Part shown: piece after piece, positions 51,176 through 60,071 of the stretch
How positions within the stretch are numbered: position 1 is the first letter of the stretch
Layout: each line of letters opens with the position of its first letter
DNA from: Methanocella conradii HZ254
Lineage (GTDB): Archaea; Halobacteriota; Methanocellia; Methanocellales; Methanocellaceae
Reading direction: 5' to 3'
NCBI RefSeq assembly: GCF_000251105.1
Contig: NC_017034.1
Coordinates: forward strand, 1 to 64,000
Length of the DNA: 64,000 nucleotides
Position numbers and translations under genes: made by a program
The notes under the pieces: model-generated
The model's input: only the letters and a program-made list of their open reading frames with translations
What the model was told of the DNA's origin: nothing
The model's database searches: none

Positions 51176-51802
51176 TAGTATCCCTGCAAAGAACATCACT
51201 TCCCATGCCTCGTATAGCGCAGCAACCGCGAGGATGAGCGCCACCATGGCAAGGAGCTTTACGTTGTCAACGATGGCTTTAAGGTATGCCTTAAGCCGCT
51301 GCTCCTTCGGCATCGATCCGAGCCCTAGCAGCACTTTGACCTGCCTCAGGCAGGCGAAGATTGCCACTACGTATGCCTCCCCTTCGAGAAGGATGGTTAT
51401 ATAGTGGGGCAAGAGGCTTTTTAATGGCAGCACGCCGGGAACGGGCACGATGAGCATGATTCCCCACATTAGCGCCCTGATAAAGCCCATGATGGGCGCC
51501 CATATTGGTATTATCAGCGAGGGTAGCGTTATCTCTATTATAGTGCCCAGGAATAGGTTGGTCACGAAGGTCACGGCGGCCGCGTATAAAACGTTGCCCG
51601 AGGCGTATGCGGTGGATACGCCCGACAGCGGCCCTGAGCTCAGCCCGGTTTGTGCCATGTCCAGCATGTAGAGCTGTGCCTGGGGAAAAATTAGGGCAAT
51701 AATCGCGCCAGCGATTACAAGCCCGAAGTAATAGGCGTTCGTAAGCAATAACAGTTTTTTATCCTTAATTAGTATCTCCTTTATATCGTTAAACAATTTC
51801 AT
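51170..51802 (-). CDS. SpoIIM-like polytopic membrane protein, paralogue of 26031-26654
   Basis: 210 residues, five membrane helices. Shared blocks with the other copy (WAPIMG..RA, LLEGEAYVVAIFA, KLLAMVALILAVAALYEA) show clear paralogy over the full length. Function unknown. It is divergent from a DUF2178-XRE gene pair, and its promoter (minus-strand TATA near 51830-51840) abuts one copy of a palindrome that is repeated at the other promoter. That suggests common control by the XRE regulator. Confidence 0.78.
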   Translation of the reverse strand: MKLFNDIKEILIKDKKLLLLTNAYYFGLVIAGAIIALIFPQAQLYMLDMAQTGLSSGPLSGVSTAYASGNVLYAAAVTFVTNLFLGTIIEITLPSLIIPIWAPIMGFIRALMWGIMLIVPVPGVLPLKSLLPHYITILLEGEAYVVAIFACLRQVKVLLGLGSMPKEQRLKAYLKAIVDNVKLLAMVALILAVAALYEAWEVMFFAGILK

Positions 51803-51840
51803 TACTCTCTACCTTGCTTAAGCCAGTTGTTATAAATATC

Positions 51841-51948
51841 TAACATAATGTTAGATAATAATAACATATAAAAATCTATCGCAGAGGAATCCTAGGCCTA
51901 ATAAACTATAAATACCCAAATATGTTATATATTTCTAACATAATGTTA
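51841..51948. promoter_or_regulatory. Divergent promoter with two copies of palindrome TAACATAATGTTA
   Basis: The perfect 13-bp palindrome occurs at 51841-51853 (extended to CTAACATAATGTTAG, 51840-51854) and at 51936-51948. The first abuts the minus-strand TATA (51830-51840); the second lies just upstream of the plus-strand TATA-like TTTAATAAC (51952-51960). Half-site-like ATAACAT or ATGTTAT sequences are also present near 51860, 51920 and 51956. A likely operator of the nearby XRE regulator. Confidence 0.65.
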
Positions 51949-52009
51949 TGATTTAATAACATAAGGAATATGAAAAACTGGCGAGACAGGTTAAGGAGAG
52001 AGATATGGA

Positions 52010-52396
52010 ATGAAAGGCATTTCGAGTAGATATGTGCTTTGGCTTGGCTCAGCTTGCGTGTTCGCGGCGCTGGCGCACCTATTTTACACGGATAGCATTA
52101 GCATTTACGTGCTGGTTGCTTTTATATTCGGCATAGCAATCGTGGTCGGAACGCTGTCGGGGTATAGCCAGTGTGGCGGCACCGAGGACGAGCGCATGCG
52201 GAAGATCGCAGCCTTCTCCATGATGAACTCCTGGGCATCGGGCGTCTCTCTTATGTCAACCCTGCTGGTGCTCACCTATTTTAGCTGGGGCCATACGCTA
52301 AGTGGCATACGGGTCATTAGCCTGACCATTATGCTATTACTCGTCACGTTCTATGGATGGTACGTCTATTATTCATTCAAGGGAGACGTGGAATGA
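52010..52396 (+). CDS. DUF2178-family membrane protein
   Basis: 128 residues with four hydrophobic helices. The cytosolic loop [19 protein letters not shown], between helices 2 and 3, is the family hallmark. Members are commonly encoded just before a small XRE-type regulator, as here, and are thought to form a sensing/regulating pair; the signal is unknown. Start ATG 52010 has AAGGAG slightly far upstream. Four-base ATGA overlap with the regulator gene. Confidence 0.82.
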   Translation: MKGISSRYVLWLGSACVFAALAHLFYTDSISIYVLVAFIFGIAIVVGTLSGYSQCGGTEDERMRKIAAFSMMNSWASGVSLMSTLLVLTYFSWGHTLSGIRVISLTIMLLLVTFYGWYVYYSFKGDVE

Positions 52397-52614
52397 GGAC
52401 GCGCATCAAGGAATACCGTGCCCGCCACAACCTGACGCAGGAGGACCTGGCGAACCTGGTCGGGGTTAGAAGGGAGACCATAGTATTCCTGGAGAAGGGC
52501 AAGTACAACCCGTCGCTGAAGCTGGCCCACGACGTCGCCAGGGCGCTTCACGCCACCATAGACGAGCTCTTCATCTTCGACGAGGAGGAAAACGAGGTGG
52601 TGGAAGAGCGATGA
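52393..52614 (+). CDS. Small XRE-family transcriptional regulator
   Basis: 73 residues, almost entirely helix-turn-helix: [40 protein letters not shown], ending in an acidic tail [11 protein letters not shown]. Homologues accompany DUF2178 membrane proteins. Start ATG overlaps the upstream stop. Probably binds the two palindromes at 51841-51853 and 51936-51948 as a dimer and controls both divergent transcripts. Confidence 0.9.
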   Translation: MRTRIKEYRARHNLTQEDLANLVGVRRETIVFLEKGKYNPSLKLAHDVARALHATIDELFIFDEEENEVVEER

Positions 52615-52663
52615 TAGGTCAAGCTTAAGCTTTTATAGGGCTATAAGATATTTAGGTATCCAC

Positions 52664-53008
52664 ATGGCGGTCACTTCAAGGGACAACGCGATATTCGAGG
52701 CGGGGATCAAGCTGGGCGCGCTATACCATCAATTCGTGGGCACGCCATTAAGCCTGCATACGGTGGACAGCCTCGAAAAGGCGATAGCGCAAAGCATCTC
52801 AGTCCAGCCATACGTCAAAAGCATAACAGTCCACATCGACAGGGAAATGGTCAAGGAAAGCCTGACGTCGTTCGGGTATACCGAGCTAAAAGGCACGATG
52901 CTAAAGGTGGATGCCACCATCAAATATGAAAATCATGAGGTATCAGTGGGGCTATCCCTAAAAGACGGCTACCCCCTGATGTATATAAAAGACGTAAAGG
53001 AGACATGA
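52664..53008 (+). CDS. mptD: Archaeal dihydroneopterin aldolase MptD
   Basis: 114 residues. AIFEAGIKLGALYHQFVGTP followed by VDSLEKAIAQSI and QPYVKSITVHID is the signature I recall for the archaea-specific dihydroneopterin aldolase of methanopterin synthesis, ending with YPLMYIKDV. Converts 7,8-dihydroneopterin to 6-hydroxymethyl-dihydropterin. A TATA-like TTTATAGGG about 30 bp upstream suggests a short leader. MptA of the same pathway is at 28462-29472. The Yip1-like gene starts one base after its stop. Confidence 0.75.
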   Translation: MAVTSRDNAIFEAGIKLGALYHQFVGTPLSLHTVDSLEKAIAQSISVQPYVKSITVHIDREMVKESLTSFGYTELKGTMLKVDATIKYENHEVSVGLSLKDGYPLMYIKDVKET

Positions 53009-53009
53009 C

Positions 53010-53660
53010 ATGAACTTTGTAGAAAGGATAACGGGAATGATCACGAAGCCAGATGAGACGACAAAAGACATTGCCAAGGAGCCCAGGATTGAGGAGGGCC
53101 TGATGGTCGTCGGAGTATACATGATATTCTCAATCCTGGCGGCATACTTCTCTTTTTCCAGGGTGAGGTATACTGGCAGCATCCAGGGGATTGAGGCCTC
53201 GACGCTGGCCATGTATATGATGCTCGGCGGAGTCATAGGTGCCATCATAACAGTTTTGATAGGATGGCCCATAATCACGGGTGTCGCTCACGTCCTGTCC
53301 ATGTTTTTCGGGGCTGATGGCAAGTTTTATCCGAACATGCTAACGCTCATCGGGTATACGGCTATACCTCTCATCATAGTCACGATAATCTCCATAGCAT
53401 TGACCTTGATGATGCCCGTGACCGTTTATGACTTCAGCCAGGGTATGCAGGCGGCGAAGGCCACTTATGGCAATCCGATAACTATTTTAAGCACGATTGT
53501 AAGCCTGCTGGGCTCCATCTGGACCGCATATATGATGTTTTATGCCGTAAAGAATGGCGAAAAGCTCGATGCAAAGGGCGCCCTCATAGTCGTAGGCCTG
53601 CTGTTCATCGCCAACCTGCTGCTCACCTTTGGGTCCGTCATATTGGCGCTATTGATGTGA
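53010..53660 (+). CDS. Yip1-family membrane protein
   Basis: 216 residues with five hydrophobic helices. The start ERITGMITKPDETTKDIAKEP is the typical amphipathic Yip1 N-terminus, and HVLSMFFGADGKFYPNMLTLIGYTAIP is the conserved core. Function in archaea unknown. Follows mptD closely and precedes an unknown soluble protein by overlapping frames, so it is likely part of one transcript. Confidence 0.8.
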   Translation: MNFVERITGMITKPDETTKDIAKEPRIEEGLMVVGVYMIFSILAAYFSFSRVRYTGSIQGIEASTLAMYMMLGGVIGAIITVLIGWPIITGVAHVLSMFFGADGKFYPNMLTLIGYTAIPLIIVTIISIALTLMMPVTVYDFSQGMQAAKATYGNPITILSTIVSLLGSIWTAYMMFYAVKNGEKLDAKGALIVVGLLFIANLLLTFGSVILALLM

Positions 53661-53695
53661 CCGTTATCTGCTTTATTTTTATGTTGGGGGAGCCT

Positions 53696-54259
53696 ATGGT
53701 CGATGGCCAGAAGCGCAGGCTTGAGGAAATCCGCAAAAAGAGACCCGAAGAGGCGGCGGCCATCATAACCGGCCTATTAAAGGACGAGTACAGGAGGCTG
53801 GAGGAGGCCATGAGGGCGCTGAGGGCCTCATACGTGAGGATGGACGTGGATGACCCGGCGCAGCAGAACGACGTCGCGGACCTTCGCCTGCAGGCGATAG
53901 AGGCCTACAGGCCTGCGTATATTATAGAGGATTTTTTAGCGAACATGGGAGTAGACGTCATCCCGCTGATGCCTCATTATAAAGGGGCTTTCGAGGCATC
54001 ATCATATAAAAATGGCGAATGGACCGTATCGCTGGTAAGTCTTAAGGAGAATGCCATGCGCACTCTCGGAGGCCACTGCAACGTCATAGGGGACGTCATC
54101 ATACTCGAAAGGCTGCTCTACGACAGCACGTACCTCGCCGCAGTCATGAGGCAGACCGACGACTACCAGCCGGGCAAGCAGACATACGTGGAGCTCGACT
54201 CCTACACGGTCGTATTCGACGAGGACATACAGGCAATCGTGAGGATGCCATACAGATAA
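53696..54259 (+). CDS. Soluble protein of unknown function
   Basis: 187 residues from ATG 53696 (GGGGGAG just upstream); starts at 53681 or 53657 are possible. The first 65 residues are a charged helical region (RRLEEIRKKRPEEAAAIITG, DEYRRLEEAMRALRASYV). The remainder is mixed alpha/beta with an acidic, Tyr-rich end (YVELDSYTVVFDEDIQAIV). No membrane, cysteine or nucleotide-binding motif. Third gene after mptD and the Yip1-like gene. A hairpin TTAGGA-ACATAA-TCCTAA at 54265-54282 probably terminates it. Confidence 0.65.
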   Translation: MVDGQKRRLEEIRKKRPEEAAAIITGLLKDEYRRLEEAMRALRASYVRMDVDDPAQQNDVADLRLQAIEAYRPAYIIEDFLANMGVDVIPLMPHYKGAFEASSYKNGEWTVSLVSLKENAMRTLGGHCNVIGDVIILERLLYDSTYLAAVMRQTDDYQPGKQTYVELDSYTVVFDEDIQAIVRMPYR

Positions 54260-54380
54260 AAGTTTAGGAACATAATCCTAAGGATTGTCTTCCTAAAATA
54301 AAAAGGTGGCGGCTTTTTGTGCTTAAGGATTCCATCTTGCCCTTTTACCAGGCTTAGGGGTGCTTAAAATGTCAGGATGG

Positions 54381-55331
54381 TCATTTTTCCATGGCGCTTC
54401 CTATTGCCTTGTCCAGGTCGAGCAGGAATTGGTTCATGTTTTTGGCCGGTATGCGCCCTCCGGCGGCGCGCGGGTGCCCCCCGCCAGTACCGCCGTTCCT
54501 CGATGCCACGTCGCCGATGATTATATTAAGATCTACGTCGCCAATTCCCCTGGCACTGAAGTCGTAGGCGTCCCGGTGGTCACGGTACTCGGCGGAAATT
54601 CCCACGACGGCCTTACCGTAGACGCGGGCAAAGATGGCGGCCTTACCCATGCAGCCATTCATGTCCAGCACGTAGGCGATATTCTTCATGCGCACCACCT
54701 CGCTCTGGACGCGCCGCCTCATCTCATCCTCATGTCTCGCGGCTATCAAGGCGTTCTTGGCGAGCATGCCTATCTCGGAGGGCAAGGTGTTCTGGGCGAG
54801 CTGCCTCACCAGCCCACGCTTAAACTCATAGTCACGCCGCCCGATCTCAATGCCCTGGGACAATGTGCCCGCCTGATAGTACAGGCTCCGCATATCCCAG
54901 TCCTGGAGAATCCTCCGCGCGCCGGGCGTCATGTCCTCATAATCCCCGATGGCTCCATACATAGCCACCCGGCTCATATCAGGGCTCAAGTCATTACTGA
55001 AATAGTTAAAAGTGAGCTCAGATGCGCTCGCCCCTGTATCGTGAAAAAGCCAGGGAGCGCTAAAGCCTGGAGGAAGAGGGTGATGGTCTATGTATATCAC
55101 CTCGCTACTCTTCGCAAGGGACTCGAACTTATCCCTCATCTGCGCACTCCTCGGCAGGTTGATCGCTATGTCGCACACGACGATGCGGTCATAGCCCCGT
55201 GCCTCCTCGATATCGGTCAAGACAGAGACAGGGTTAGTAAAATATACGGGCGAGTCGCCACATGCTGCAAGCGCCAGTGCGCCGCTGCACAGGCCATCGC
55301 TGTCCCCATGCGTGAAGATAACGGTCTTCAT
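54381..55331 (-). CDS. DHH/DHHA1-family phosphoesterase
   Basis: 316 residues. FTHGDSDGLCSGALAL (motif I), VVCDIAINL, the DHH motif in YIDHHPLPPG, YGAIGDYED, and the DHHA1 loop GGTGGGHPRAAGGRI are complete, with all metal-binding residues visible. A Mn-dependent nuclease or phosphodiesterase of the RecJ/nanoRNase superfamily; whether it acts on DNA ends, nanoRNA or cyclic dinucleotide products cannot be told. It overlaps the upstream PRPP synthase gene by ATGA, an unexpected nucleotide-metabolism pairing. Confidence 0.9.
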   Translation of the reverse strand: MKTVIFTHGDSDGLCSGALALAACGDSPVYFTNPVSVLTDIEEARGYDRIVVCDIAINLPRSAQMRDKFESLAKSSEVIYIDHHPLPPGFSAPWLFHDTGASASELTFNYFSNDLSPDMSRVAMYGAIGDYEDMTPGARRILQDWDMRSLYYQAGTLSQGIEIGRRDYEFKRGLVRQLAQNTLPSEIGMLAKNALIAARHEDEMRRRVQSEVVRMKNIAYVLDMNGCMGKAAIFARVYGKAVVGISAEYRDHRDAYDFSARGIGDVDLNIIIGDVASRNGGTGGGHPRAAGGRIPAKNMNQFLLDLDKAIGSAMEK

Positions 55332-56218
55332 ATCAATTCCTTTAGCTTTCCCGCTATTATAGGCCCGACGTCCACGCGGCTGAACTCGTTGTTTATCGTG
55401 TTCGCGGATACCAGGTAGTCCGCGCCCGCCCTGTATAGCCCGGCGGCCGCGTCCTCCCCGCTTAACACGCCATGCGTGAACGCCGCAGCTATTTTATTCG
55501 CGCCCCTCGCCCTCAAGGACTCGATGACCTTCTTTATCGTATCGCCGGTACTCACGATATCATCGATAATGAGCACGTCACGCCCCTTCACATCCATCGT
55601 CTTAGGCCGGATCTCGATCTCCTTGGGCGAGATTCGGCGCTTCTCCAGAACGTCATAGCTGCTGCTTAAAAGTTCGGCAGCCCTCTTCGCCCACCTCTCA
55701 GACTCGGAGTCCGGGCCGACCACTACTGGCTTATTCAAGAACCTGCCCGCCTCTTTCGCCAGCGCGTCCACGGCGCTGACCTCGTGGAGCTTTATGGAGG
55801 TCATGGCCGACAGGTCTTCCAGGCCAAGCCTGTGCAGGTGAATGTCCACGCTCAGGATATCGTTGACTCCTGCCGCCTCGAGCAATCGCAGCATCGTCCT
55901 CACGGCAACGGCCTCTCCATCGACATGCCTTGTATCCTGCCGCGTATACGCTAAATATGGCACCACGGCGATAACCCTTTCCGCCCCCTGCTCCTTTAGC
56001 AGGTCCACGGCGAACTCCATCTCCGTTAGCATCTCGTTGGGGTACGGGTGCATGGTCTGCACATAGACTACAGTACCATCGACGGCGGGCGCAACTATAT
56101 GTATCTCTCCATCGGGAAACCTCTCCACAATTGGAAACCTGGCCTTAACTCCAAGCGCCCTGGCTATGCTATGCGCCATCCCCGGGTGGCTCGAGCCCGC
56201 TACAACTATAGGCATCAT
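55328..56218 (-). CDS. prs: Ribose-phosphate pyrophosphokinase (PRPP synthase)
   Basis: Makes PRPP from ribose 5-phosphate and ATP for nucleotide, His and Trp synthesis. 296 residues: VAGSSHPGMAHSIARAL, FPDGEIHIVAP, VPYLAYTRQDTRHVDGEAV, VVGPDSESERWAKRAAE and the PRPP loop VLIIDDIVSTGDTIKKV are canonical. Archaeal short class. Starts at an ATG pair (56218 and 56215). ATGA overlap with the DHH gene. Confidence 0.96.
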   Translation of the reverse strand: MMPIVVAGSSHPGMAHSIARALGVKARFPIVERFPDGEIHIVAPAVDGTVVYVQTMHPYPNEMLTEMEFAVDLLKEQGAERVIAVVPYLAYTRQDTRHVDGEAVAVRTMLRLLEAAGVNDILSVDIHLHRLGLEDLSAMTSIKLHEVSAVDALAKEAGRFLNKPVVVGPDSESERWAKRAAELLSSSYDVLEKRRISPKEIEIRPKTMDVKGRDVLIIDDIVSTGDTIKKVIESLRARGANKIAAAFTHGVLSGEDAAAGLYRAGADYLVSANTINNEFSRVDVGPIIAGKLKELI

Positions 56219-56348
56219 AAGCTAAAATAACGCAATAAGAAAATAAAAGCTTTCAGTTTAAAAGGACATACAAATATACATATATTAGAAGTGATACTAA
56301 GTCGAGTGAAATCGTCAATGTCATTATTTTATCCGGAGGATCCATAGT

Positions 56349-57581
56349 TTGCCACAACCTGTCGTTAACATCGGTATGGTGGGCCACGTCGACCACGGGA
56401 AGACGACGCTGGTGAGCGCCCTTTCCGGCGTATGGACCGACACCCATAGCGAAGAGCTGAAAAGGGGCATATCCATAAGGCTGGGGTATGCCGACTGTAC
56501 CTTTTATAAGTGTAAGAACTGTAAGGAGCCGGAGTGCTACACCTCGAAGCCCGAGTGCGCGGCGTGCGGCTCGAAGGATTTAGAGGTGTTGAGGACCGTG
56601 TCCTTTGTGGACTCGCCCGGACACGAGACGCTCATGGCCACCATGCTGTCAGGGGCTGCCATCATGGACGGCGCCGTGCTGGTCATAGCGGCCAATGAGC
56701 CATGCCCCCAGCCCCAGACAAAAGAACATTTAATGGCGCTGGACATCATCGGCATAAAAAACGTGGTCATAGCGCAGAACAAGATAGATATTGTAAGCAG
56801 GGAAGATGCAGTAAAGCACTATAACCAGATAAAGCAGTTCGTGAAGGGCACCGTGGCGGAGAACGCGCCCATCGTGCCCGTCTCGGCGCAGCAGAACATC
56901 AACATCGACGTTCTGATTAAGACCATAGAGGAGACCATCCCGACCCCGAAGCACGACCTGAATAAGCCAGGACTCATGCAGGTGGCTCGCTCGTTCGACG
57001 TCAACCGCCCGGGCACTCAGCCCGCAAAGCTGAATGGAGGGGTGATAGGCGGCACCCTGTCCCAGGGCACCTTCAAGGTCAAGGATGAGATAGAGATAAG
57101 GCCGGGCAGGAAGGTCGAGTTCGAGGGCAGGACGAAGTGGGAGCCGATAACGACCACCATTGTTAAGCTCGTCTATGGGGGCGAGTCCGTGGAGGAGGCG
57201 ACGCCTGGAGGGCTGCTGGCCGTTGGCACGAAGCTGGACCCGTCCATGACCAAGAGCGACGCCCTCGCCGGCCAGGTTGCCGGCAAGCCGGGCACGCTTC
57301 CACCGGTGTGGCATAAGTTCGTCATGAAGACCCAGCTGCTCGAAAGGGTGGTGGGCGTGGCGGACGAGGCGGCCATGGTCAAGTCAATTGCCACGAGCGA
57401 GCCGCTGATGCTAAGCATCGGGACGTCTACTACCATAGGCGTCGTTACCTCGGCCAGGAAGGACGCGGCCGAGGTCGCGCTGAAGCGGCCCGTGTGCGCC
57501 GAGGTGGGCGCCAGAATAGCCATCAGCAGGCGCATCGGCGCCAGGTGGAGGCTCATCGGAGTAGGGGAACTGACGGGTTGA
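56349..57581 (+). CDS. Translation initiation factor aIF2 gamma
   Basis: GTPase subunit that carries initiator Met-tRNA to the small ribosomal subunit. 410 residues: G1 [14 protein letters not shown], zinc site [21 protein letters not shown]3 [12 protein letters not shown]4 AQNKIDIV, then EF-Tu-like domains 2 and 3 with [14 protein letters not shown]. Start is TTG 56349 with GGAGG near 56335. Its stop overlaps the PIN-domain gene (TTGA). With PIN and Rpo7 it forms a common archaeal translation/transcription gene cluster. Confidence 0.97.
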   Translation: MPQPVVNIGMVGHVDHGKTTLVSALSGVWTDTHSEELKRGISIRLGYADCTFYKCKNCKEPECYTSKPECAACGSKDLEVLRTVSFVDSPGHETLMATMLSGAAIMDGAVLVIAANEPCPQPQTKEHLMALDIIGIKNVVIAQNKIDIVSREDAVKHYNQIKQFVKGTVAENAPIVPVSAQQNINIDVLIKTIEETIPTPKHDLNKPGLMQVARSFDVNRPGTQPAKLNGGVIGGTLSQGTFKVKDEIEIRPGRKVEFEGRTKWEPITTTIVKLVYGGESVEEATPGGLLAVGTKLDPSMTKSDALAGQVAGKPGTLPPVWHKFVMKTQLLERVVGVADEAAMVKSIATSEPLMLSIGTSTTIGVVTSARKDAAEVALKRPVCAEVGARIAISRRIGARWRLIGVGELTG

Positions 57582-57949
57582 AAGTAATAATAGATACTAA
57601 TGGGCTCATGGCGCAGGGGCAGTTTGGCGTGGACGTCTTCGACGAGCTTGGTAGGCTGGGCTATGACGAGTGTGTTCTCCCGTCGGCCGTGGTGGATGAG
57701 CTTAAGGCGCTTGAGAATAAGGTGAGAGGCGCTGATAGGGTCGCCCTCGCGGTCGCGAAAAGCCTTGCCCGCAGGTGCCAGGTCGTCGAAGCCCCTGGCG
57801 AGGCCGACGGAGCCATCGTAGAGCTGGCAAAAAAGCTGCATGCGCCCGTGTTCACCAACGACTCGGAGCTCAGGAAACGCCTTAAAAACGAAGGAATTAA
57901 GACCATATACATGCGTTCAAAGCATAAGCTTGAAAGCGATCACATGTGA
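57578..57949 (+). CDS. PIN-domain protein (Fcf1/VapC-like)
   Basis: 123 residues from TTG 57578, which overlaps the aIF2 gamma stop. [20 protein letters not shown] starts the PIN fold; acidic residues in [21 protein letters not shown] and [11 protein letters not shown] form the metal site, so nuclease activity is plausible. The gene sits between aIF2 gamma and rpo7 in many archaea, which suggests a role in rRNA/tRNA processing rather than a toxin-antitoxin pair; no antitoxin gene is adjacent. Confidence 0.88.
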   Translation: MKVIIDTNGLMAQGQFGVDVFDELGRLGYDECVLPSAVVDELKALENKVRGADRVALAVAKSLARRCQVVEAPGEADGAIVELAKKLHAPVFTNDSELRKRLKNEGIKTIYMRSKHKLESDHM

Positions 57950-57962
57950 AGAGGTATGATTA

Positions 57963-58547
57963 ATGTACAGGAAAGTCAGGCTGGTCGACATCATCAGGAT
58001 ACCGCCGCAGAGGCTTGAAGAGGATCTGGAGCAGGTCATTAATGAGACTATAAGGGATAAGCTGGAGGGGCGAATTGATAAGGCGCTTGGCTCCATTGTG
58101 GCCGTCCTGGATATCGTGGATATCGGGGAGGGGCACATCCTGATAGGCGATGGGGCGGTCTACTATGAGGTTACGTTTGACGCGATAGCGTACCGCCCGG
58201 AGCTTCAGGAAATAGTGGAGGGCGTTGTGGTGGAGATAGTGGCGTTCGGGGCTTTCGTGAGCGTCGGCCCGATAGATTGCCTTGTGCACGTAAGCCAGGT
58301 GGCCGACGAGTTCATGTCTTATGACGAGAAGAACGCCCGGCTCGTGAGCAAGGAGACGAATAAGTCGCTTGCCGAGGGGGATAAGGTCCGCGCCAGGATC
58401 GTCGCGGTCAGCCTTAACGAGCACAACCCCCGCGAGAGCAAGATAGGGCTGACGATGAGGCAGGTGGCGCTGGGCAAGCTGGAGTGGATCGAGGAGGAGC
58501 AGCGCAGGAAGGAGAGGGGCGAGAAGCCGGAGAAGGCACGGGCTTAA
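57963..58547 (+). CDS. rpo7: RNA polymerase subunit Rpo7 (E')
   Basis: 194 residues. The N-terminal tip domain (MYRKVRLVDIIRIPPQRLEEDLEQVI) and C-terminal S1 domain (EGVVVEIVAFGAFVSVGPID, CLVHVSQV) match Rpo7. It forms the stalk with Rpo4 and helps open DNA and bind the nascent RNA. Basic/acidic tail at the end. Usually followed by spt4 and ribosomal proteins S24e and S27ae; here the next gene is a metallo-beta-lactamase protein. Confidence 0.96.
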   Translation: MYRKVRLVDIIRIPPQRLEEDLEQVINETIRDKLEGRIDKALGSIVAVLDIVDIGEGHILIGDGAVYYEVTFDAIAYRPELQEIVEGVVVEIVAFGAFVSVGPIDCLVHVSQVADEFMSYDEKNARLVSKETNKSLAEGDKVRARIVAVSLNEHNPRESKIGLTMRQVALGKLEWIEEEQRRKERGEKPEKARA

Positions 58548-58625
58548 TCTTTTATAAGTAGGGCCTATGCTTATCGTTAACGTTAAAGCCAATTAGAGCG
58601 ATAGTGGGCAAAGCCGGTGTTATCG

Positions 58626-59483
58626 ATGGTTTCTAAAGTTAAGGGCCCAATCAAGGTGGCCGGCAACTCGTATTATATGCCCGCTACGAGTAACGCGGGG
58701 CTTTTCAAGGGATACGTTATAGACCCTGGCTCGGTGGGCTACGATGACCTTTGCAGGGATGACGTGCACTCCGTGCTGATAACTCACGGGCATAACGACC
58801 ATTTCAGGCATGCGCACGAGTTCAGGGAGAAGGGCGCAAGGGTCATCGCCTCGAAGGACGACGCCCTTCTCGTCCGCAACCCCGAGGTGAACGTCAGGGG
58901 CCTGTTTAGCTGGGCGAGGCCGCCCGCCGAGATGATTACGCCATACTTCCAGGGCGACGCCTGCGAGGTGGACCTTTACGTTGAGGACTGGCTGGACTCG
59001 TCCATTAAATCAGTATGGCTTCCCGGCCACACGCTTGGCGAGTATGGCTTCATCACCGAGGACGCTGTCCTATATTCTGGCGACTCGCTATACTCAAAGG
59101 AGATATGGAGCAAGTATAAGCTCCCTTATAGCATAGACCCGGAGCTTTGCAGGGAGTCGCTTATAAAGATCAAGGGCCTCGACTTCGACTATGTCGTGCC
59201 CGGCCATGGGGACCCCATGGAGAGGGATGACGCCTTAAAGGCAGCCGACTACCATCTGGAACAGCTCGACAGGGTCGACGAGATCATTCTCGGCCTCATC
59301 GAGGAGCCCGTCTCCACGGAGAGCCTCGTCACCAGATTCAGCTATAAGCTTGACCTGTACAAGAGCCTTAATAACTATTGGCTTACGCTTGTCATGCTGA
59401 AGGGCCACCTTAGTAGCCTTAACCATAAGGGCAAGGTCGCCTATAGGCTTGAGAACTATTGCATGTACTGGTATAAAGTATAA
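58626..59483 (+). CDS. Metallo-beta-lactamase fold hydrolase with helical C-terminal domain
   Basis: About 285 residues. The metal motif THGHNDHFRH (HxHxDH), a later His in LPGHTLGEYG, Asp in LYSGDSLYS and VPGHGDPM complete the dinuclear zinc site. The last 70 residues are helical, with a winged-helix feel (IILGLIEEPVSTESLVTRFS). Substrate unknown; the group covers glyoxalases, nucleases and lactonases. ATG 58626 is chosen with GGTG upstream; GTG 58617 is possible. Own promoter in the preceding 70 bp. Confidence 0.88.
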   Translation: MVSKVKGPIKVAGNSYYMPATSNAGLFKGYVIDPGSVGYDDLCRDDVHSVLITHGHNDHFRHAHEFREKGARVIASKDDALLVRNPEVNVRGLFSWARPPAEMITPYFQGDACEVDLYVEDWLDSSIKSVWLPGHTLGEYGFITEDAVLYSGDSLYSKEIWSKYKLPYSIDPELCRESLIKIKGLDFDYVVPGHGDPMERDDALKAADYHLEQLDRVDEIILGLIEEPVSTESLVTRFSYKLDLYKSLNNYWLTLVMLKGHLSSLNHKGKVAYRLENYCMYWYKV

Positions 59484-59612
59484 GCAAAGGCTCGCCTGGC
59501 TTTTAAACCTGCTGGAGGCCATGCTCTTCTCGCACCACTAGACCATAGAGGATGCCGCCCATATTGTATAAAAATAAATGAATTTCTCACACTTGGTATT
59601 ACAAACGTCATC

Positions 59613-59654
59613 TTTTTTATACAGTAGAGCCTAATTACTCAATCTAATGGGAGG
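59613..59654 (+). promoter_or_regulatory. Promoter and ribosome site of the F430 operon
   Basis: TATA-like TTTTTTATAC at 59613-59622 is followed about 27 bp later by the strong ribosome site GGGAGG (59649-59654), seven bases before cfbA ATG 59661. All five cfb genes follow with gaps of 10 bp or less or with overlaps, so one transcript is expected. Confidence 0.65.
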
Positions 59655-59660
59655 AATTAA

Positions 59661-60062
59661 ATGGAAAAAAGTGAAAAGTTCGGCCTGCTGATCGTGGGGC
59701 ACGGAAGCTCCCAGCCCTATAACAAGCAGCTCATACAGGAAGTCGCTGACAAGCTTTCCAAAAAGATGCCCGATGCGGTCACCCGGATAGGGTTCATGAA
59801 CATCAACAAGCCATCCATAAAGGACGCCCTGGACAGCTTTGTGGGGACAGGGGTAAAGAAGATAGTGGTATTCCCGCTGTTTTTGGCTAAGGGCGTGCAC
59901 ACGACGGAGGACGTGCCAGGCCTCATCGGGCTGGGGGAAGGCCAAAGGCGGATATCTTACAACGGCTTCGATATAGTGTACGCGGACCCGCTGGGCTCAG
60001 ACGACCTCATAGCCGAGCTATCTGCAAAGCGTATCATGGAAGCTTATCGCCTATTTCATTAA
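59661..60062 (+). CDS. cfbA: Sirohydrochlorin nickel chelatase CfbA
   Basis: Inserts Ni(II) into sirohydrochlorin, the first committed step of coenzyme F430 synthesis. 133 residues, the short homodimeric CbiX-S type. LLIVGHGSSQPYNKQLIQEV carries one metal-binding His; KGVHTTEDVPGLIGLGEGQ carries the other. The context with CfbE, D, C and B settles the metal as nickel rather than cobalt. Strong ribosome site GGGAGG. First gene of the operon. Confidence 0.95.
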   Translation: MEKSEKFGLLIVGHGSSQPYNKQLIQEVADKLSKKMPDAVTRIGFMNINKPSIKDALDSFVGTGVKKIVVFPLFLAKGVHTTEDVPGLIGLGEGQRRISYNGFDIVYADPLGSDDLIAELSAKRIMEAYRLFH

Positions 60063-60071
60063 GGGTGGTGT

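Noticed and set aside
51970..52029. 19-codon open frame overlapping the DUF2178 start
   Set aside because: It has a weak ribosome site, but the peptide ([19 protein letters not shown]) is too short to judge and overlaps a better-supported gene; a leader peptide is possible but unsupported.
54360..55418. 352-codon open frame on the plus strand
   Set aside because: Antisense to the DHH phosphoesterase gene, which has complete catalytic motifs; the plus-strand product has no recognisable features.
57578..57949. VapC toxin of a toxin-antitoxin pair
   Set aside because: No antitoxin gene is adjacent, and the gene lies in a conserved translation/transcription cluster.
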